Assembly (NCBI GenBank): GCA_012934845.2 | Contig: WNNJ02002477.1 | Coordinates: forward strand, 25,409-89,408 | Length of the DNA: 64,000 nucleotides | Direction: 5' to 3' | Source: Pomphorhynchus laevis | Lineage: Eukaryota; Acanthocephala; Palaeacanthocephala; Echinorhynchida; Pomphorhynchidae | In this document: positions 1 through 9,513 of the stretch, in pieces | Layout of the letters: every line of letters starts with the position of its first letter | Position numbering within the stretch: position 1 is the first letter of the stretch | The notes under the pieces: model-generated | The model's database searches: none | What the model was told of the DNA's origin: nothing | What the model saw: the letters and a program-made list of their open reading frames with translations, nothing else | Position numbers and translations under genes: made by a program

Positions 1-59
1 TTCGCCAATTATTTACGCATCATATCATATAATAATATATGTTTCCGAATTCACAAGCA

Positions 60-1260
60 CAGAAATCGCCTGCATGAAAGTTTACAAGGACTTACTCATT
101 TCTCAAGACAAGGCTCTATATAGTATTCTCATCTCCCTCGACCTCTCCTCTGCATTCGACATTGTCGACCACTCCGTCCTCCTTTCTCGTCTTCTTTATG
201 ATTACGGCTTTTATTCCTCCTCCGTAGCATGGTTTGCCTCATATATATCCGACCGTTCCTTTAGCGTCTGTTCTAATTCATCATCCTACACTCTCATCCC
301 TATTTTTTGCGGGGTCCCACAAGGTTCAGTCCTAGGTCCCCTGTTTTTCTCTCGTCTGCTTGGCGATCTCTCTCTGTTTATCAAACCTTACTCCTTTAAA
401 GTCATGCAATACGCCGATGACATCCTCATCTATGCTCATTCACCCGCACATCGCATACACGATATCGGCATTTCTGCCTCCAACTGTCTTTCTTCTATCT
501 ACAAACGTCTCTTCAATCTCCATCTCGTTCTAAACCCCGACAAGTCCAAAATAATATGGATCCTCCTTCGTAAACCAAACATATCTCTTTCCACTGTATA
601 TTTTGTCTCATCGACCATCCCCATAGTCCACAATCTTACTTTCTTAGGCTTCCATTTCGATGATCACCTTTCCCTTAAACCCTTCGTCCGTGACAAGGTC
701 CGCTCGTCTAACTTAATTCTCCGTAACATCCGCCTTATCCGCCCCCTTATCGACTTCCGTTCTGTATGTCTCTTCTTTCATCGCTTCTGAACCCTAAAAT
801 CGATTACTGTATCAGCCTTTTTGCCAATTCTCCAAAATCTATAATTCTACCCTTACAACGAATTATCAACACCGTCGTTCTAGTGCTCTTTCGTCTCCGT
901 CGCTTCAACCACACATCCACATATTTTGCCCAACTCTCCTGGCCCATTATCCACATCCGCATCAAACTCCACATTCTCGTAATTTATCGTCTCATCACTG
1001 TCGGATCTCCATCGTTCATCAACCTTCCTTAGACGACACTCGCCACACCTCGCTATCGCTGCGTTTCCGTCATACCCTCTTACTCCACGTTCCCAATTAA
1101 TCCAACAACTACGGTCTCCGATCCTTCCTTGTCGCCGCCTCACTCGCCTGGAATCAGCTACCACTCGACGTCCGCCGCGCTTCATCTTTTATTGCATTCA
1201 AATGCCGCTTATGTACCCACCTCCTTGACACATTTATATTTTTTTTGTTGTGGTCATGTA
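60..1260 (+). pseudogene. LINE family A copy 1 (CR1/L2-like reverse transcriptase fragment)
   Basis: A 5'-truncated non-LTR retrotransposon. The first frame (74-790) shows RT blocks: LDLSSAFDIVDHSVLL, then GVPQGSVLGPLFF, then the catalytic QYADDILIYA. The reading then shifts frame near 780. A second frame (766-1032) carries the thumb-like LNPKIDYCISLFANSPKSI segment, and a third carries the C-terminal LAWNQLPLDVRRA block, typical of CR1/L2 ORF2 ends, near 1140-1190. At least two frameshifts make it non-functional. The 3' UTR near 1240-1290 matches the other family A copies, including a GC-rich hairpin sequence. Confident as a LINE; the clade assignment rests on motif style only. Confidence 0.88.
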
Positions 1261-1337
1261 AACGTGCGCCGGCACAAATTTCCACGTAAAAAAATCTTTT
1301 TTATATGATGGCCGTACTTGTGTGGTCTATATAATAG

Positions 1338-1338
<1 letters not shown>

Positions 1339-1394
<56 letters not shown>
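1339..1394. repeat. (TA)n microsatellite
   Basis: An uninterrupted run of about 55 bases of alternating A and T lies just past the 3' UTR of LINE A copy 1. The flanks up to about 1790 are AT-rich and hold no recognisable gene; a 67-aa minus-strand ORF there (1449-1652) has no recognisable features. Confidence 0.95.
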
Positions 1395-1398
<4 letters not shown>

Positions 1399-1789
1399 CA
1401 TTATATATAATACATTATATATAGCACATTATATAGTACAATAAATTATCAAAATAAATTTCCCGAGCAGGTCATTAATCTGTAAAAAGAATAAAACAAA
1501 CCGATATATACATATATAATGGTGTTGCTTGATAGACTGGACTCCGAATGACTACTTTCAGTCACCATGTCACTTCTAGACGACCACTTCAACATCGAAA
1601 TGATGGAGCACCCGGCAATACTCATTTGTAGAATGAAGGACACACTGGTCATTTCGGTTGCCTCTGTGTCATTGTGAATGAATGCGTTTCTGACCCTGCT
1701 TAATTGACTGAGACTTATGCTCTTTACCAGGTCGAATTACTGTGTGCGGACCATCTTCAAACACTAAGCAGATGTTGTTGATGAATTTA

Positions 1790-2700
1790 TTTAAAGTGGC
1801 AAATGTGTACCAGCTGCACGCTTACAAGTCTACTAGCTAACAACAAATAGAGCAAAAGTCATACAGATAAATTAGCTAAATTGTTTAAATGGGATCAGAT
1901 TTGGTGTTTGAAGCACGGCATTGAGGTTGATTGGCGTAAATGAATGGGCATATGATTTCACCAGAGAGGAGCATCCACATGGCAAGAGCGGAAGCCAAAA
2001 GAGGTAGAGTAGTTTGGGACATGTAAAAGTAAGGGATTACGAGAACGCGAGGAACAGTAAACGACGAGAATTGTCTAAAAAAGGAAGATTGAGCAATGAA
2101 AGTGTATGAAAAGTTACAAGGCGGAAAGCAATGAGAACAAGACGAATTCGAACACGACAATAAATGTTAGGCAAATCGAGAGAAACAATATGGTGATATG
2201 TATGATCAAAAGGACGAAAGCGGAGGAGAATACGGACGGCAGCGTTTACAATGCGTTGTAGTGGAAGTGGAGTGAATTTAGGTGAAATGGAAAATATACT
2301 AAGACAATAATCAAGTCTTGAGAAAATGAGAGAAGATATGAGAGTCATACAAGGGAAATCGATCAATCTACGAATATGACGGTGGTTGCGGAGTATCAAG
2401 ATAGATGAGCGTACTTTATCTCTAACGAAAGGTTTAAGTGAAAGTCAGTTGTCGAAATGGAAGCCTAGGAAAGCGAGATTGCCAATGATAAGGATGAAGT
2501 TTCCAAGCCGAGTCGTCGAGGAAGGATCCACGTTATTTTGGATTTATTAGGAATCAGAGTAAGACGAAGATAAGAAATATGATTGAAAATTGTGGCAAGG
2601 CAGTTGGAAGCAGAAACACTAAGATCATGGATACGATAAGCAGGTGCATAAGCATATATAAGAATGTCATCAGCATATTGCATAACGTGGAAATTAAATG
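1790..2700 (-). pseudogene. LINE family A copy 2, decayed, inverted relative to copy 1
   Basis: Minus-strand frames 2465-2683 (QYADDILIYAYAPAYRIHD), 2037-2399 (thumb region with LQRIVNAAVRILLRFRPFDH) and 1885-2160 are collinear with family A ORF2, but in different frames and with stops. The 3' UTR is recognisable at about 1790-1860 on the plus strand (GTGGCAAATGTGTACCAGC), matching the ends at 13.57 kb and 58.88 kb. With copy 1 it forms a tail-to-tail pair separated by the TA tract. The 5' end is truncated in the RT domain. Confidence 0.82.
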
Positions 2701-2884
2701 TATGATAAATAGAATATCAATTACCGAGAAGAAGAGAGAAAATCAAAAGGTCTAATACGGGGTATCGCCTACGTGGTGGATGGCTAACCGCTTATGTTAT
2801 TATTATATGTCGACTTCCAAGGGAGCTGAAGCTCGTAAGGAAGCATCACATCGAATAAAACAGAAAAAACGTAAAAAAACATCA

Positions 2885-3250
2885 AGAGTTCACGATGTCA
2901 AGCTTTAGGCGTTCTTTGAATTGCACAGCAGAAGAGCTGTTGATTACACCAAGTGATAATCCATTTCATCGTTTACAGACGCGATCCATCACTGTCGTGC
3001 AATTTGTTCGATGCTTTGAGAGATGCTTCAAACATAGCTCGTGTCCACGTAATATTGAGGATTCACGAAGACAGAACAGCTGCTTACACGGATGGTTAGG
3101 AACGCGCAGTGACATCCACACCTGTGTAAGATCTGCAATTAACAGATCACATTCAATAGATCTTATACCCAACGTCTATAGTCTAACTGGATAAGGAATA
3201 GAGCGAGTTGCTGGAACCAAGTGCTTGACTCTTCTCAAAATGTTGTCGAA
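2885..3250 (-). pseudogene. LINE B ORF2 C-terminal domain
   Basis: Minus-strand translation ends with DRVCKRWNGLSLGVINSSS followed by AVQFKERL. This resembles the conserved C-terminal W-N-x-L-P-x-x-V-V-x-x-x-S block of CR1/Jockey ORF2 proteins. Upstream, ILRGHELCLKHLSKHRTNC fits the R-G-H-x-x-K-L region of the same proteins. It lies directly downstream of the RT, as expected, but is separated from it by stops. Confidence 0.7.
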
Positions 3251-3256
3251 TTCACT

Positions 3257-4239
3257 CTATTCTGATTTCAGTTGAGGGTGTGTCGCGTGAGATGCATTAA
3301 GCATATGTGATTTTAAGAGACTCGAATATACAATGCGTAAAGCCTTTGGCTCAAGTGGTCTAACGTTTCGATGAACAAATCCTAAAATTCTACGGCATTT
3401 TGCAATAATCGCAGAAGAATGAAGACAGGATTTTAAATTGGAGGAGATAACAACACCTAGATCAGTAAAGTAATTTACTGATTCGATAACTGTTGAGCTG
3501 AATTTATAAGAAGGGAAAGGTAATCGGGATTGGCCAATTCTCATATGTCGACATTTACTAACATTGATTACTAAGCCGTGTGATGAACACCAACTACTAA
3601 CTTTATCCAAATCTGATTGTAGTAGGAGAGAGCTAGAACAACCACGAAATAAAGGGCACACAGTTTCATGTCATCAGCATTTAATAGGCATTGGCATGTA
3701 ACATTTTCAGCGATTTCGTTGATGTAGATATTAAACAAAGTGAGACTAAAGATACAGCCTTGTGGAACACCTTGAGTGAGATAAAACCATTCAGAAATAG
3801 ACTCACCAACTCGCACAGCAAAGGAACGTCTACTCAAGAATTCACGTATCCAGAGACAAACTTGTTTTGAGAATCCATTATTTCCAAGTTCCCACAGTAA
3901 AATTGGATGAACGACCCGATCAAAAGCTTTCGACAAATCAACAAAGACGACATCAACCGGCATCCCCTGTTCGACAAAACCGAACCAGCTTTCGCGTGCT
4001 AATGTTAGATTAGTTAAAGTTGAGTGATGTTTTCTAAACCCATGCTGTTTATTAGACAAAATATTTAATTTGTCCAAATGAGAAGACATATACCTCAGGA
4101 TCAGTTTCTCCATCACTTTGCAAGCAATACACGTCAAACTTATTGGCCGATAATTTTGAGGATTTACCTTATCCCCCTTTTTGAAAACTGGAATGACTAA
4201 TGCTCTCTTCCACATATCTGGGATTATGCCAGTTCTCAA
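3257..4239 (-). pseudogene. LINE B reverse transcriptase
   Basis: Two overlapping minus-strand frames. Frame 3571-4239 has KRALVIPVFKKGDKVNPQNY, YRPISLTCIACKVMEKLI, VFVDLSKAFDRVVHPILL and GVPQGCIFSLTLFNIYINEI. Frame 3257-3661 carries the LQSDLDKVSSWCSSHGLVIN and KCRHMRIG blocks. The catalytic YADD-type motif is damaged: it reads LLNADDMKLCAL just before the frameshift. So the domain is not active as read. Confidence 0.88.
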
Positions 4240-4267
4240 GGACGAATAGTAAATATCAAAAAGCGGA

Positions 4268-4269
<2 letters not shown>

Positions 4270-4308
<39 letters not shown>
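4270..4308. repeat. (TA)n microsatellite inside LINE B
   Basis: About 39 bases of alternating TA fall between the RT and the endonuclease-RT linker of LINE B, interrupting its open reading frame. This indicates expansion or insertion after the copy was made. Confidence 0.92.
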
Positions 4309-4309
<1 letters not shown>

Positions 4310-4362
4310 GATGCAACTTTGGGTAATAGTATTAGAATCCTGGTAATGGAGAGAAGAATTGT

Positions 4363-4698
4363 CTATCGTAATGTTATAGTCACATAGGGAAAATCGATTG
4401 CGAGTGATACAAAAGTTCTTGCAAAGATATTGGCAATGGAAAGAGGAGAAAACGATTTTCGATCACCATCAACCAGACAGTTGATTGACGAAGATACCCT
4501 CTTACGGTTGCCAAGTAGTTGAAAAAGTCTCTTTTGATCGACATGAGACAAGGAACATATGGCAGCAATGAATTGATGTTTCTTCTGACGTTTAAGAGAA
4601 GTCACCCTGTTGCGAATGGTAGTATAAAATCTGAAGGATCCGAGTCCACGCTTAAATAGTAGGAATGCATGATCACGTTCTCTGACAGCTCGCTTCAA
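4363..4698 (-). pseudogene. LINE B endonuclease-RT linker
   Basis: A minus-strand frame of 111 aa beginning KRAVRERDHAFLLFKRGLGS and continuing with TTIRNRVTSLKRQKKHQF. The basic helical R-x-x-x-x-x-L-K-R pattern is the usual linker between the APE endonuclease and RT domains of CR1/Jockey ORF2. A related segment occurs at 12.7-13.1 kb. Confidence 0.6.
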
Positions 4699-5088
4699 CT
4701 CACTGTCAAACCATTTGGGTTTGGAGGATGGTGGTTTACGTGTTACGCAAGAGGAAAGGCGTGAAGTTGATTAATTAATGTTGTGTGGAGGAATGACCAG
4801 GCACATGAACACCGACTGTTCTAGCACAAGGCCATCTTACTAGGCTCAGCATTTCATTAATTGTATCGTAATGTGTGTTCATAACACCAATCGTTTTTTA
4901 AAATTGACCGGACGCGAAATATGACCAGGTAGGATGATACGTAAAGTGCAGTGATCGCTAGAGCCTAATGGCGTACCGCAACTTAATGACTCAACGACAG
5001 AATCATTGGTACACAGGCAAAAATCTAGCAGGGAATGACTTTTATTACGGATACGAGTATTACAATGGACAAGCTCTCAGAGTGTGAG

Positions 5089-5660
5089 CTAATTGAATAC
5101 ATCAAGTAAGGCTGATGATTCTTCATCACACCCCTGGATCGCGGTATAAGAGGCCCAATCGATATTTGGAGTGTTAAGATCTCCGCAGATTAAGGTATCC
5201 ACATCGCCGGAACAGTGACGTTTCAACGACTGGATGATGAGTGGTGTTTTTGATTGAGGACTACAATCAACAATACAAATGCGATAGACCTTACCTCGTT
5301 CCTCCGTCACTTCAATCCACAAAAGCTCATTTCCATAATCGTCAGAACACGACTCTATTACGTTATAAACAAGATTGTCGCGTATATAAGTAGCTACACC
5401 GCCACCTCTAGAGATTTTTTGATCACAGCGAACTATCGTATAACCGTGAATACCGACTTCAGAATCCAGAATATACAATTTATCCAAGTTTCAGTGAAAA
5501 ACAGCATGTCGAGATTTTCATGATGTACTATTGCTTTGATTTCATCTAACTTGTTAAACAAACTCAAAACATTTGAATAGAGTATGTAAATGCCAGCTTT
5601 GGTAGATGTACAGGGAAACTTGTGAACATTTGATTTTTGAGAATTCATACAATCGAACAA
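5089..5660 (-). pseudogene. LINE B APE-type endonuclease
   Basis: Two minus-strand frames. Frame 5433-5660 holds the N-terminal NVLSLFNKLDEIKAIV and DMLFFTETWIN (conserved catalytic E-T-W). Frame 5089-5487 holds RGGGVATYIRDNLVYNVIES, LLWIEV and the G-D-L-N block in LICGDLNTPNIDW. These are hallmarks of apurinic-endonuclease-like domains of non-LTR elements, which nick target DNA. The frameshift between them and the missing C-terminal SDH motif show decay. Confidence 0.85.
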
Positions 5661-5750
5661 CGAGGATAAATACGGATGATTGACCGTTAGTAGCGAGTTA
5701 CAGAGTCTACAGTTGTGTTGGGAATGCGTGCGACACAGATACGTTCAATG

Positions 5751-6065
5751 TCATGTAATGAAATGTCTTGAGAGCTGTTTATAAAAAATCGAGTGGACAC
5801 TGCGTAGCACAACCTGAAAATTTCGGATTATAAGATTTTCTTCACCTTCAATTCGACGTTCGGCCATCTCACGTTTGGCAGTAAACAACTGTTTTCTGTC
5901 CTCTGGAGATAAATCTTTCAAAAGACGAATACTCAAACCTCTTAGAAGATGACTGTTTCGTTGTATAAGTGAACTCATTACGGTGAAGGCAAGAACAACT
6001 TTGAGTAAACGAGGTCGACTATCTGATTCTCTTTTACCAAGGCGAAATAAATTTACTACACGCAA
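5751..6065 (-). pseudogene. LINE B ORF1 C-terminal region
   Basis: A 104-aa minus-strand frame with RPRLLKVVLAF, IRLLKDLSPEDRKQLFTAKR and ENLIIRNFQVV. The R-P-R-L-L-K-V and D-L-S-P-E-x-R patterns resemble the C-terminal nucleic-acid-binding half of CR1-like ORF1 proteins. It is probably continuous with the ORF1 N-terminal frame at 6276-6914, with stops in between. Confidence 0.6.
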
Positions 6066-6275
6066 ATCCTTTCGAACTGTGGCAGATCAGTTTCGCAAAG
6101 CACATGAGAGGATTGATTTAACTGCATTGACATCATGCTGAATACGTAAGTCATTGTTAACGGCAGATGACTCGATGAGGTTTGCAATAAGCACACAGTA
6201 AGCCCTATCAGAGAGTGTGCGCAAAGAAAGGTTAGAATTAGAATGAACTCTCTTACTATTAGGAATGATATTCTG

Positions 6276-6914
6276 TTACGAAGATGGCAAGATAGAAGTC
6301 AGCTGTAAATTTGGGCGGTGTGACGTAGGAACTGGCATTAGCTGAGCTAAATTTACAAGGGACCCAATACCACGTTGATTATCTGATGATAACGTAGAAA
6401 TGCAATGAGGGGTAGAGATGTAAATTAATTTATCTGATACGACCAAAGAAATACTGTGTTGCAAATGGTCAATGACAGTATCATCAGAAGATTGAGCTGA
6501 TTGATTGAGCAAAATTGAAGGATGTATAGTAATACCTGTAGAAGAGATGGGAGATTTGGCATTCTTAGAGGCAATCGAATGCTGAAGAATTGGGCATCGA
6601 GGTTGAAACTTATTACAAGACGAAGAGACATGTATGGACATCGATGCATTGCCAGATAGTTTCAATATATTTGTCTTGAGACTCTCTATTTCACTCTTCA
6701 TCGTATTTATCATCTTAGCAGAACAGTAGCCGCAGTAGAATTCGTTGTCCGCAAGGCAAGATGCCTGGGATTCTGAAGTCCAAATACTTACCCACGTGTG
6801 ACAATCATTGTTTGAGCAAAGGACTTGTTGTTCAGATCCATTAGAAACATCTCTAACATCAGTGTTGGACGCGACATGGTTGGAAACTTGAGACTTTTGT
6901 TTTTTCCGACCCAT
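6276..6914 (-). CDS. LINE B ORF1 N-terminal part, PHD-like zinc finger protein
   Basis: 212 aa, opening MGRKKQKSQVSN. A cysteine cluster at residues 33-70 (CSNNDCHTW and later FYCGYCSAKM) has the spacing of the second half of a PHD finger. A short helical stretch, MINTMKSEIESLKTNILKLS, follows and may be a coiled coil. CR1-like ORF1 proteins commonly combine a PHD finger and a coiled coil, and bind RNA. The frame is open here, but the rest of the element is broken, so expression is doubtful. The remainder is Ser-rich and unrecognised. Confidence 0.65.
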   Translation of the reverse strand: MGRKKQKSQVSNHVASNTDVRDVSNGSEQQVLCSNNDCHTWVSIWTSESQASCLADNEFYCGYCSAKMINTMKSEIESLKTNILKLSGNASMSIHVSSSCNKFQPRCPILQHSIASKNAKSPISSTGITIHPSILLNQSAQSSDDTVIDHLQHSISLVVSDKLIYISTPHCISTLSSDNQRGIGSLVNLAQLMPVPTSHRPNLQLTSILPSS

Positions 6915-6922
6915 TTGTATAT

Positions 6923-6976
6923 AGTCGTTTGATTCGTGATAGTCGTTTGATTCGTGATAGTCGTTTGATTCGTGAT
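6923..6976. repeat. 18-bp tandem repeat upstream of LINE B ORF1
   Basis: Three consecutive copies of AGTCGTTTGATTCGTGAT, followed by a shortened partial copy to about 6992. They sit directly before the ORF1 start on the minus strand, where some LINEs carry repeated 5' UTR promoter modules. The next 250 bases (to 7250) hold nothing I recognise. Confidence 0.9.
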
Positions 6977-7259
6977 TTGATTCGTTTGATTGTTCTAAAA
7001 ATCAATGAGGACTAAGAATCCGCGACCAGAAAGTAACTTTTCTGACTCCTGAGAGATGTGCAATCCTCTCTTGAAACAGCTGGGTATCGATGATAAATCT
7101 CTCTTCTTTCTAAACGCGTCGCTTGACTTAAGTATATTGATTTATTTTGAACATATAAACGCCGATCAATGAAAACTGGAGATCAATGAGAACTGTAATT
7201 AGTGTAAGAATTTTAATAGCCAAGACTTTTGTTTTAATGTCTAGATAAACTTAACTTTT

Positions 7260-8320
7260 GTTAAACGTCTATATTTAATGTTCTAGATATTTTTTTTGAT
7301 TTCTGACATTTCTCATGTATGTGACCCTAATTGTTCCTTTGTAAGTATCAACTTCCATATCAAATATGAATATATTGGTATTAATTTTTGTGTTGTATAT
7401 CATTCTCCATTCATGGTCACAGATTGTGATCTCCTAAAATCCAATTTTCAATCAGTATGCCTCTGTTTACATTTTATTCTCTTAGGATATTTTGATCTTC
7501 CACGTTCTAATTGGGAAGTTTCTCTATTTCATGATGGAAGCGCTGTTGTCCAGAAATTTCTGAATTATTTTCTGATGAGCTTCTGCTAATCTAACACGTT
7601 CAACAGTCGACTTGTTTCCCATCGAGAGTAGGCTCTATGCTATTAGTTGTTTACCAAACTGTTGATGACATAGTTAGTGTCGATTATCTTTCTCCTGTGA
7701 ATATAGAAAATGTTTTAACTTCCTGTTAGTGTTACCCTCTCAGGTTTTTGACAACATATAGAGTATCAATGAGCACGATTTACGATTACCTTTTGTAATC
7801 TATAGCAAATCTCATTGCAAACTATAGATATGTCAGAAATCTTTGTTTTAGATTAAAAGCTTCAAATTGCGATAAATTTGAATCTGTAATCCTTAACGGG
7901 GTGAACCGCAATCCCACATTATTCTGGTTCTATGTTCGTCGTAGCAGAACGTTCAGAACTTAAATCTAAATTGTACACACATATGAAGGTCCATTCTTAA
8001 GTAAAAAATGACATTATCGAAATTCTTGCTTCATAATTTTCATTACCATCGAATTTTTCACATTCACCATTCAATTCGCATGGCTGTTTAATACCACATA
8101 ATTTCTATTTTCTTCCAATATCCACCGAGAAAGTTAAAGTGACTGTTGCTCGTGCCAAACCGTACAGTACTTCCGGCTTTGATGATATATCTTTAATTCT
8201 ACTCAAGATCAAAAATTCAAGCAGAATAGTGAATACACAACGACTATTGGAATTACTACGAGCAGTTAACGCGGGAATCTTAAGAATTTGATATTTAATG
8301 GCATAATGTAACGGCAGGTG
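7260..8320 (+). pseudogene. Heavily decayed LINE fragment (endonuclease to RT)
   Basis: Frame 7296-7589 contains VVYHSPFMVTDCDLLKSNF and later ILLGYFDLPRSNWEVS, a worn form of the endonuclease L-G-D-F-N block. Near 7900, NGVNRNPTLFWFYVRRSR fits the P-x-x-F-W-x-Y-V linker motif. Near 8130-8200, KPYSTSGFDDISLILLK fits the S-S-G-P-D-x-I-P RT entry motif. The order is right but the frames are broken. A very old LINE copy, probably of a family B type. Confidence 0.6.
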
Positions 8321-8525
8321 GATTTTTCAGGTAATAAGTTGATTACTACTACCATTCTCGACAACTTAGTGTTTTAACTTCTGATGATGTACTGGGCGCG
8401 GGGGTACTCCCCCAATCCACAAGCCTAAAAATCTGATTATAATTAAACTTTCACAGCCTCAGGAAAGGCACAAATTGTTCAATATTTTTCTTGGTACTTT
8501 CGTAATCAATTAGACTAATCGAGTT

Positions 8526-9479
8526 GTGTTTGAATCGGTAAAATTATATGAAACGGAAATAAAAGTGTCTTTCGCAACTAGTGATCTGGCAAAGGAGTAC
8601 GATCTATTTTTCAATTCCAATCTAAAGCATTTTGGCACTATTCAATTCAAGCCTATAGAGGCTTCACTGAAGATCAATCATATTCCTCCACATCTAGAGG
8701 ATAAGGATGTGGAATCTCTAAAAAAAGATCTTCAAACTCTCTACTTTCAGGCAAGTCATGAGTAAAAATGACTTTAATCTTTCGATAGCGTTCTGCTCCT
8801 CTGTAGACCAGGCGGAGGTTCTCGCTAATTCTACCTTCAATCCCTTTCTAGAGTACAATATAAAGTTTACAATACTAGATGCCGACGACCTCACCTACCC
8901 CCACTGCAATGTGTGCCAATCAGTGGGGGCACTGAGGCTCTAATTGTTCTCGCAAAAAAAACGTGTGCAGTCTGCAGCCACGACTCCTTTGAAGGCCTAA
9001 TGATGGGGGTTAAATGTGGAGCTCAACCCCTCTGATCCAATTGTGGTGGTGACCACCCAGCGTGGTCCCGTAAATGCTCTTTCTTTAAGAAATACAGGAA
9101 CAATTTTGCTCGTACAGCTCAATCCAAGCAAGATTCTGCAAGCTTTTCTACAGCGGACTCACGCATGTCCGATAAGAACATCCTCTACATTTTAGATTCC
9201 AACAAGAAATCAGTCATAAAACAAATGGAAGGGCTAGCGGCCGGTATTATGGCAGCATTATATTCCTCTCCTGCCGTTCCAGTGCAACGAGCCGTGCCTG
9301 AGTCCAAAAAGAGGGTGGCCTCGGCCCATGCAGTACCCCCTATCAAGATTGGCAAGCTTTTAAAGGATAAGGTCACGAGCGCCTCATCGGGAAATGAAGA
9401 TAATGCGCGTGGGCAAGTTCCCACTCCGGTTAGCATTATTGGTGAAGTGGGGAACCCTTCTGCATCTAGTTCTGTCTAG
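8526..9479 (+). pseudogene. LINE C ORF1, gag-like with CCHC knuckles, broken
   Basis: Three successive frames (8526-8765, 8758-8943, 9165-9479). The first has LKINHIPPHLEDKDVESLKK, resembling the RNA-binding gag-like fold of Jockey/R1 ORF1. Near 8910-9080 are cysteine groups C-N-V-C, C-A-V-C and an S-N-C-G-G-D-H-P-A-W-S-R-K-C knuckle, with a stop inside. The final frame is a low-complexity C terminus. The function would be binding the element's own RNA; this copy cannot make an intact protein. Confidence 0.65.
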
Positions 9480-9513
9480 GGTGGCAGCAATCCCATACAG
9501 CTGACCTAACACA

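Larger units (their letters stand above)
2700..6950 (-). mobile_element. LINE family B, near full-length, degenerate (CR1/Jockey-like)
   Basis: About 4.2 kb on the minus strand reading, from its 5' end: ORF1 with a PHD-like zinc finger (6276-6914), the ORF1 C-terminal part (5751-6065), an APE-type endonuclease (5089-5660), a linker (4363-4698), RT (3257-4239), a C-terminal block (about 2890-3250) and a 3' UTR to about 2700. The order matches a CR1-like non-LTR retrotransposon. Stops, frameshifts and an internal TA tract interrupt it. ORF1 is directly preceded by an 18-bp tandem repeat. Exact ends were not determined. Confidence 0.85.

Noticed and set aside
880-1185. 101-aa minus-strand Arg-rich ORF
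   Set aside because: Antisense of the family A C-terminal region; the sense strand has the conserved LINE motif.
2760-2870. tRNA-like sequence near GGTATCGCCTACGTGGTGG
   Set aside because: No cloverleaf could be drawn; it fits the 3' UTR of LINE B, which ends here.
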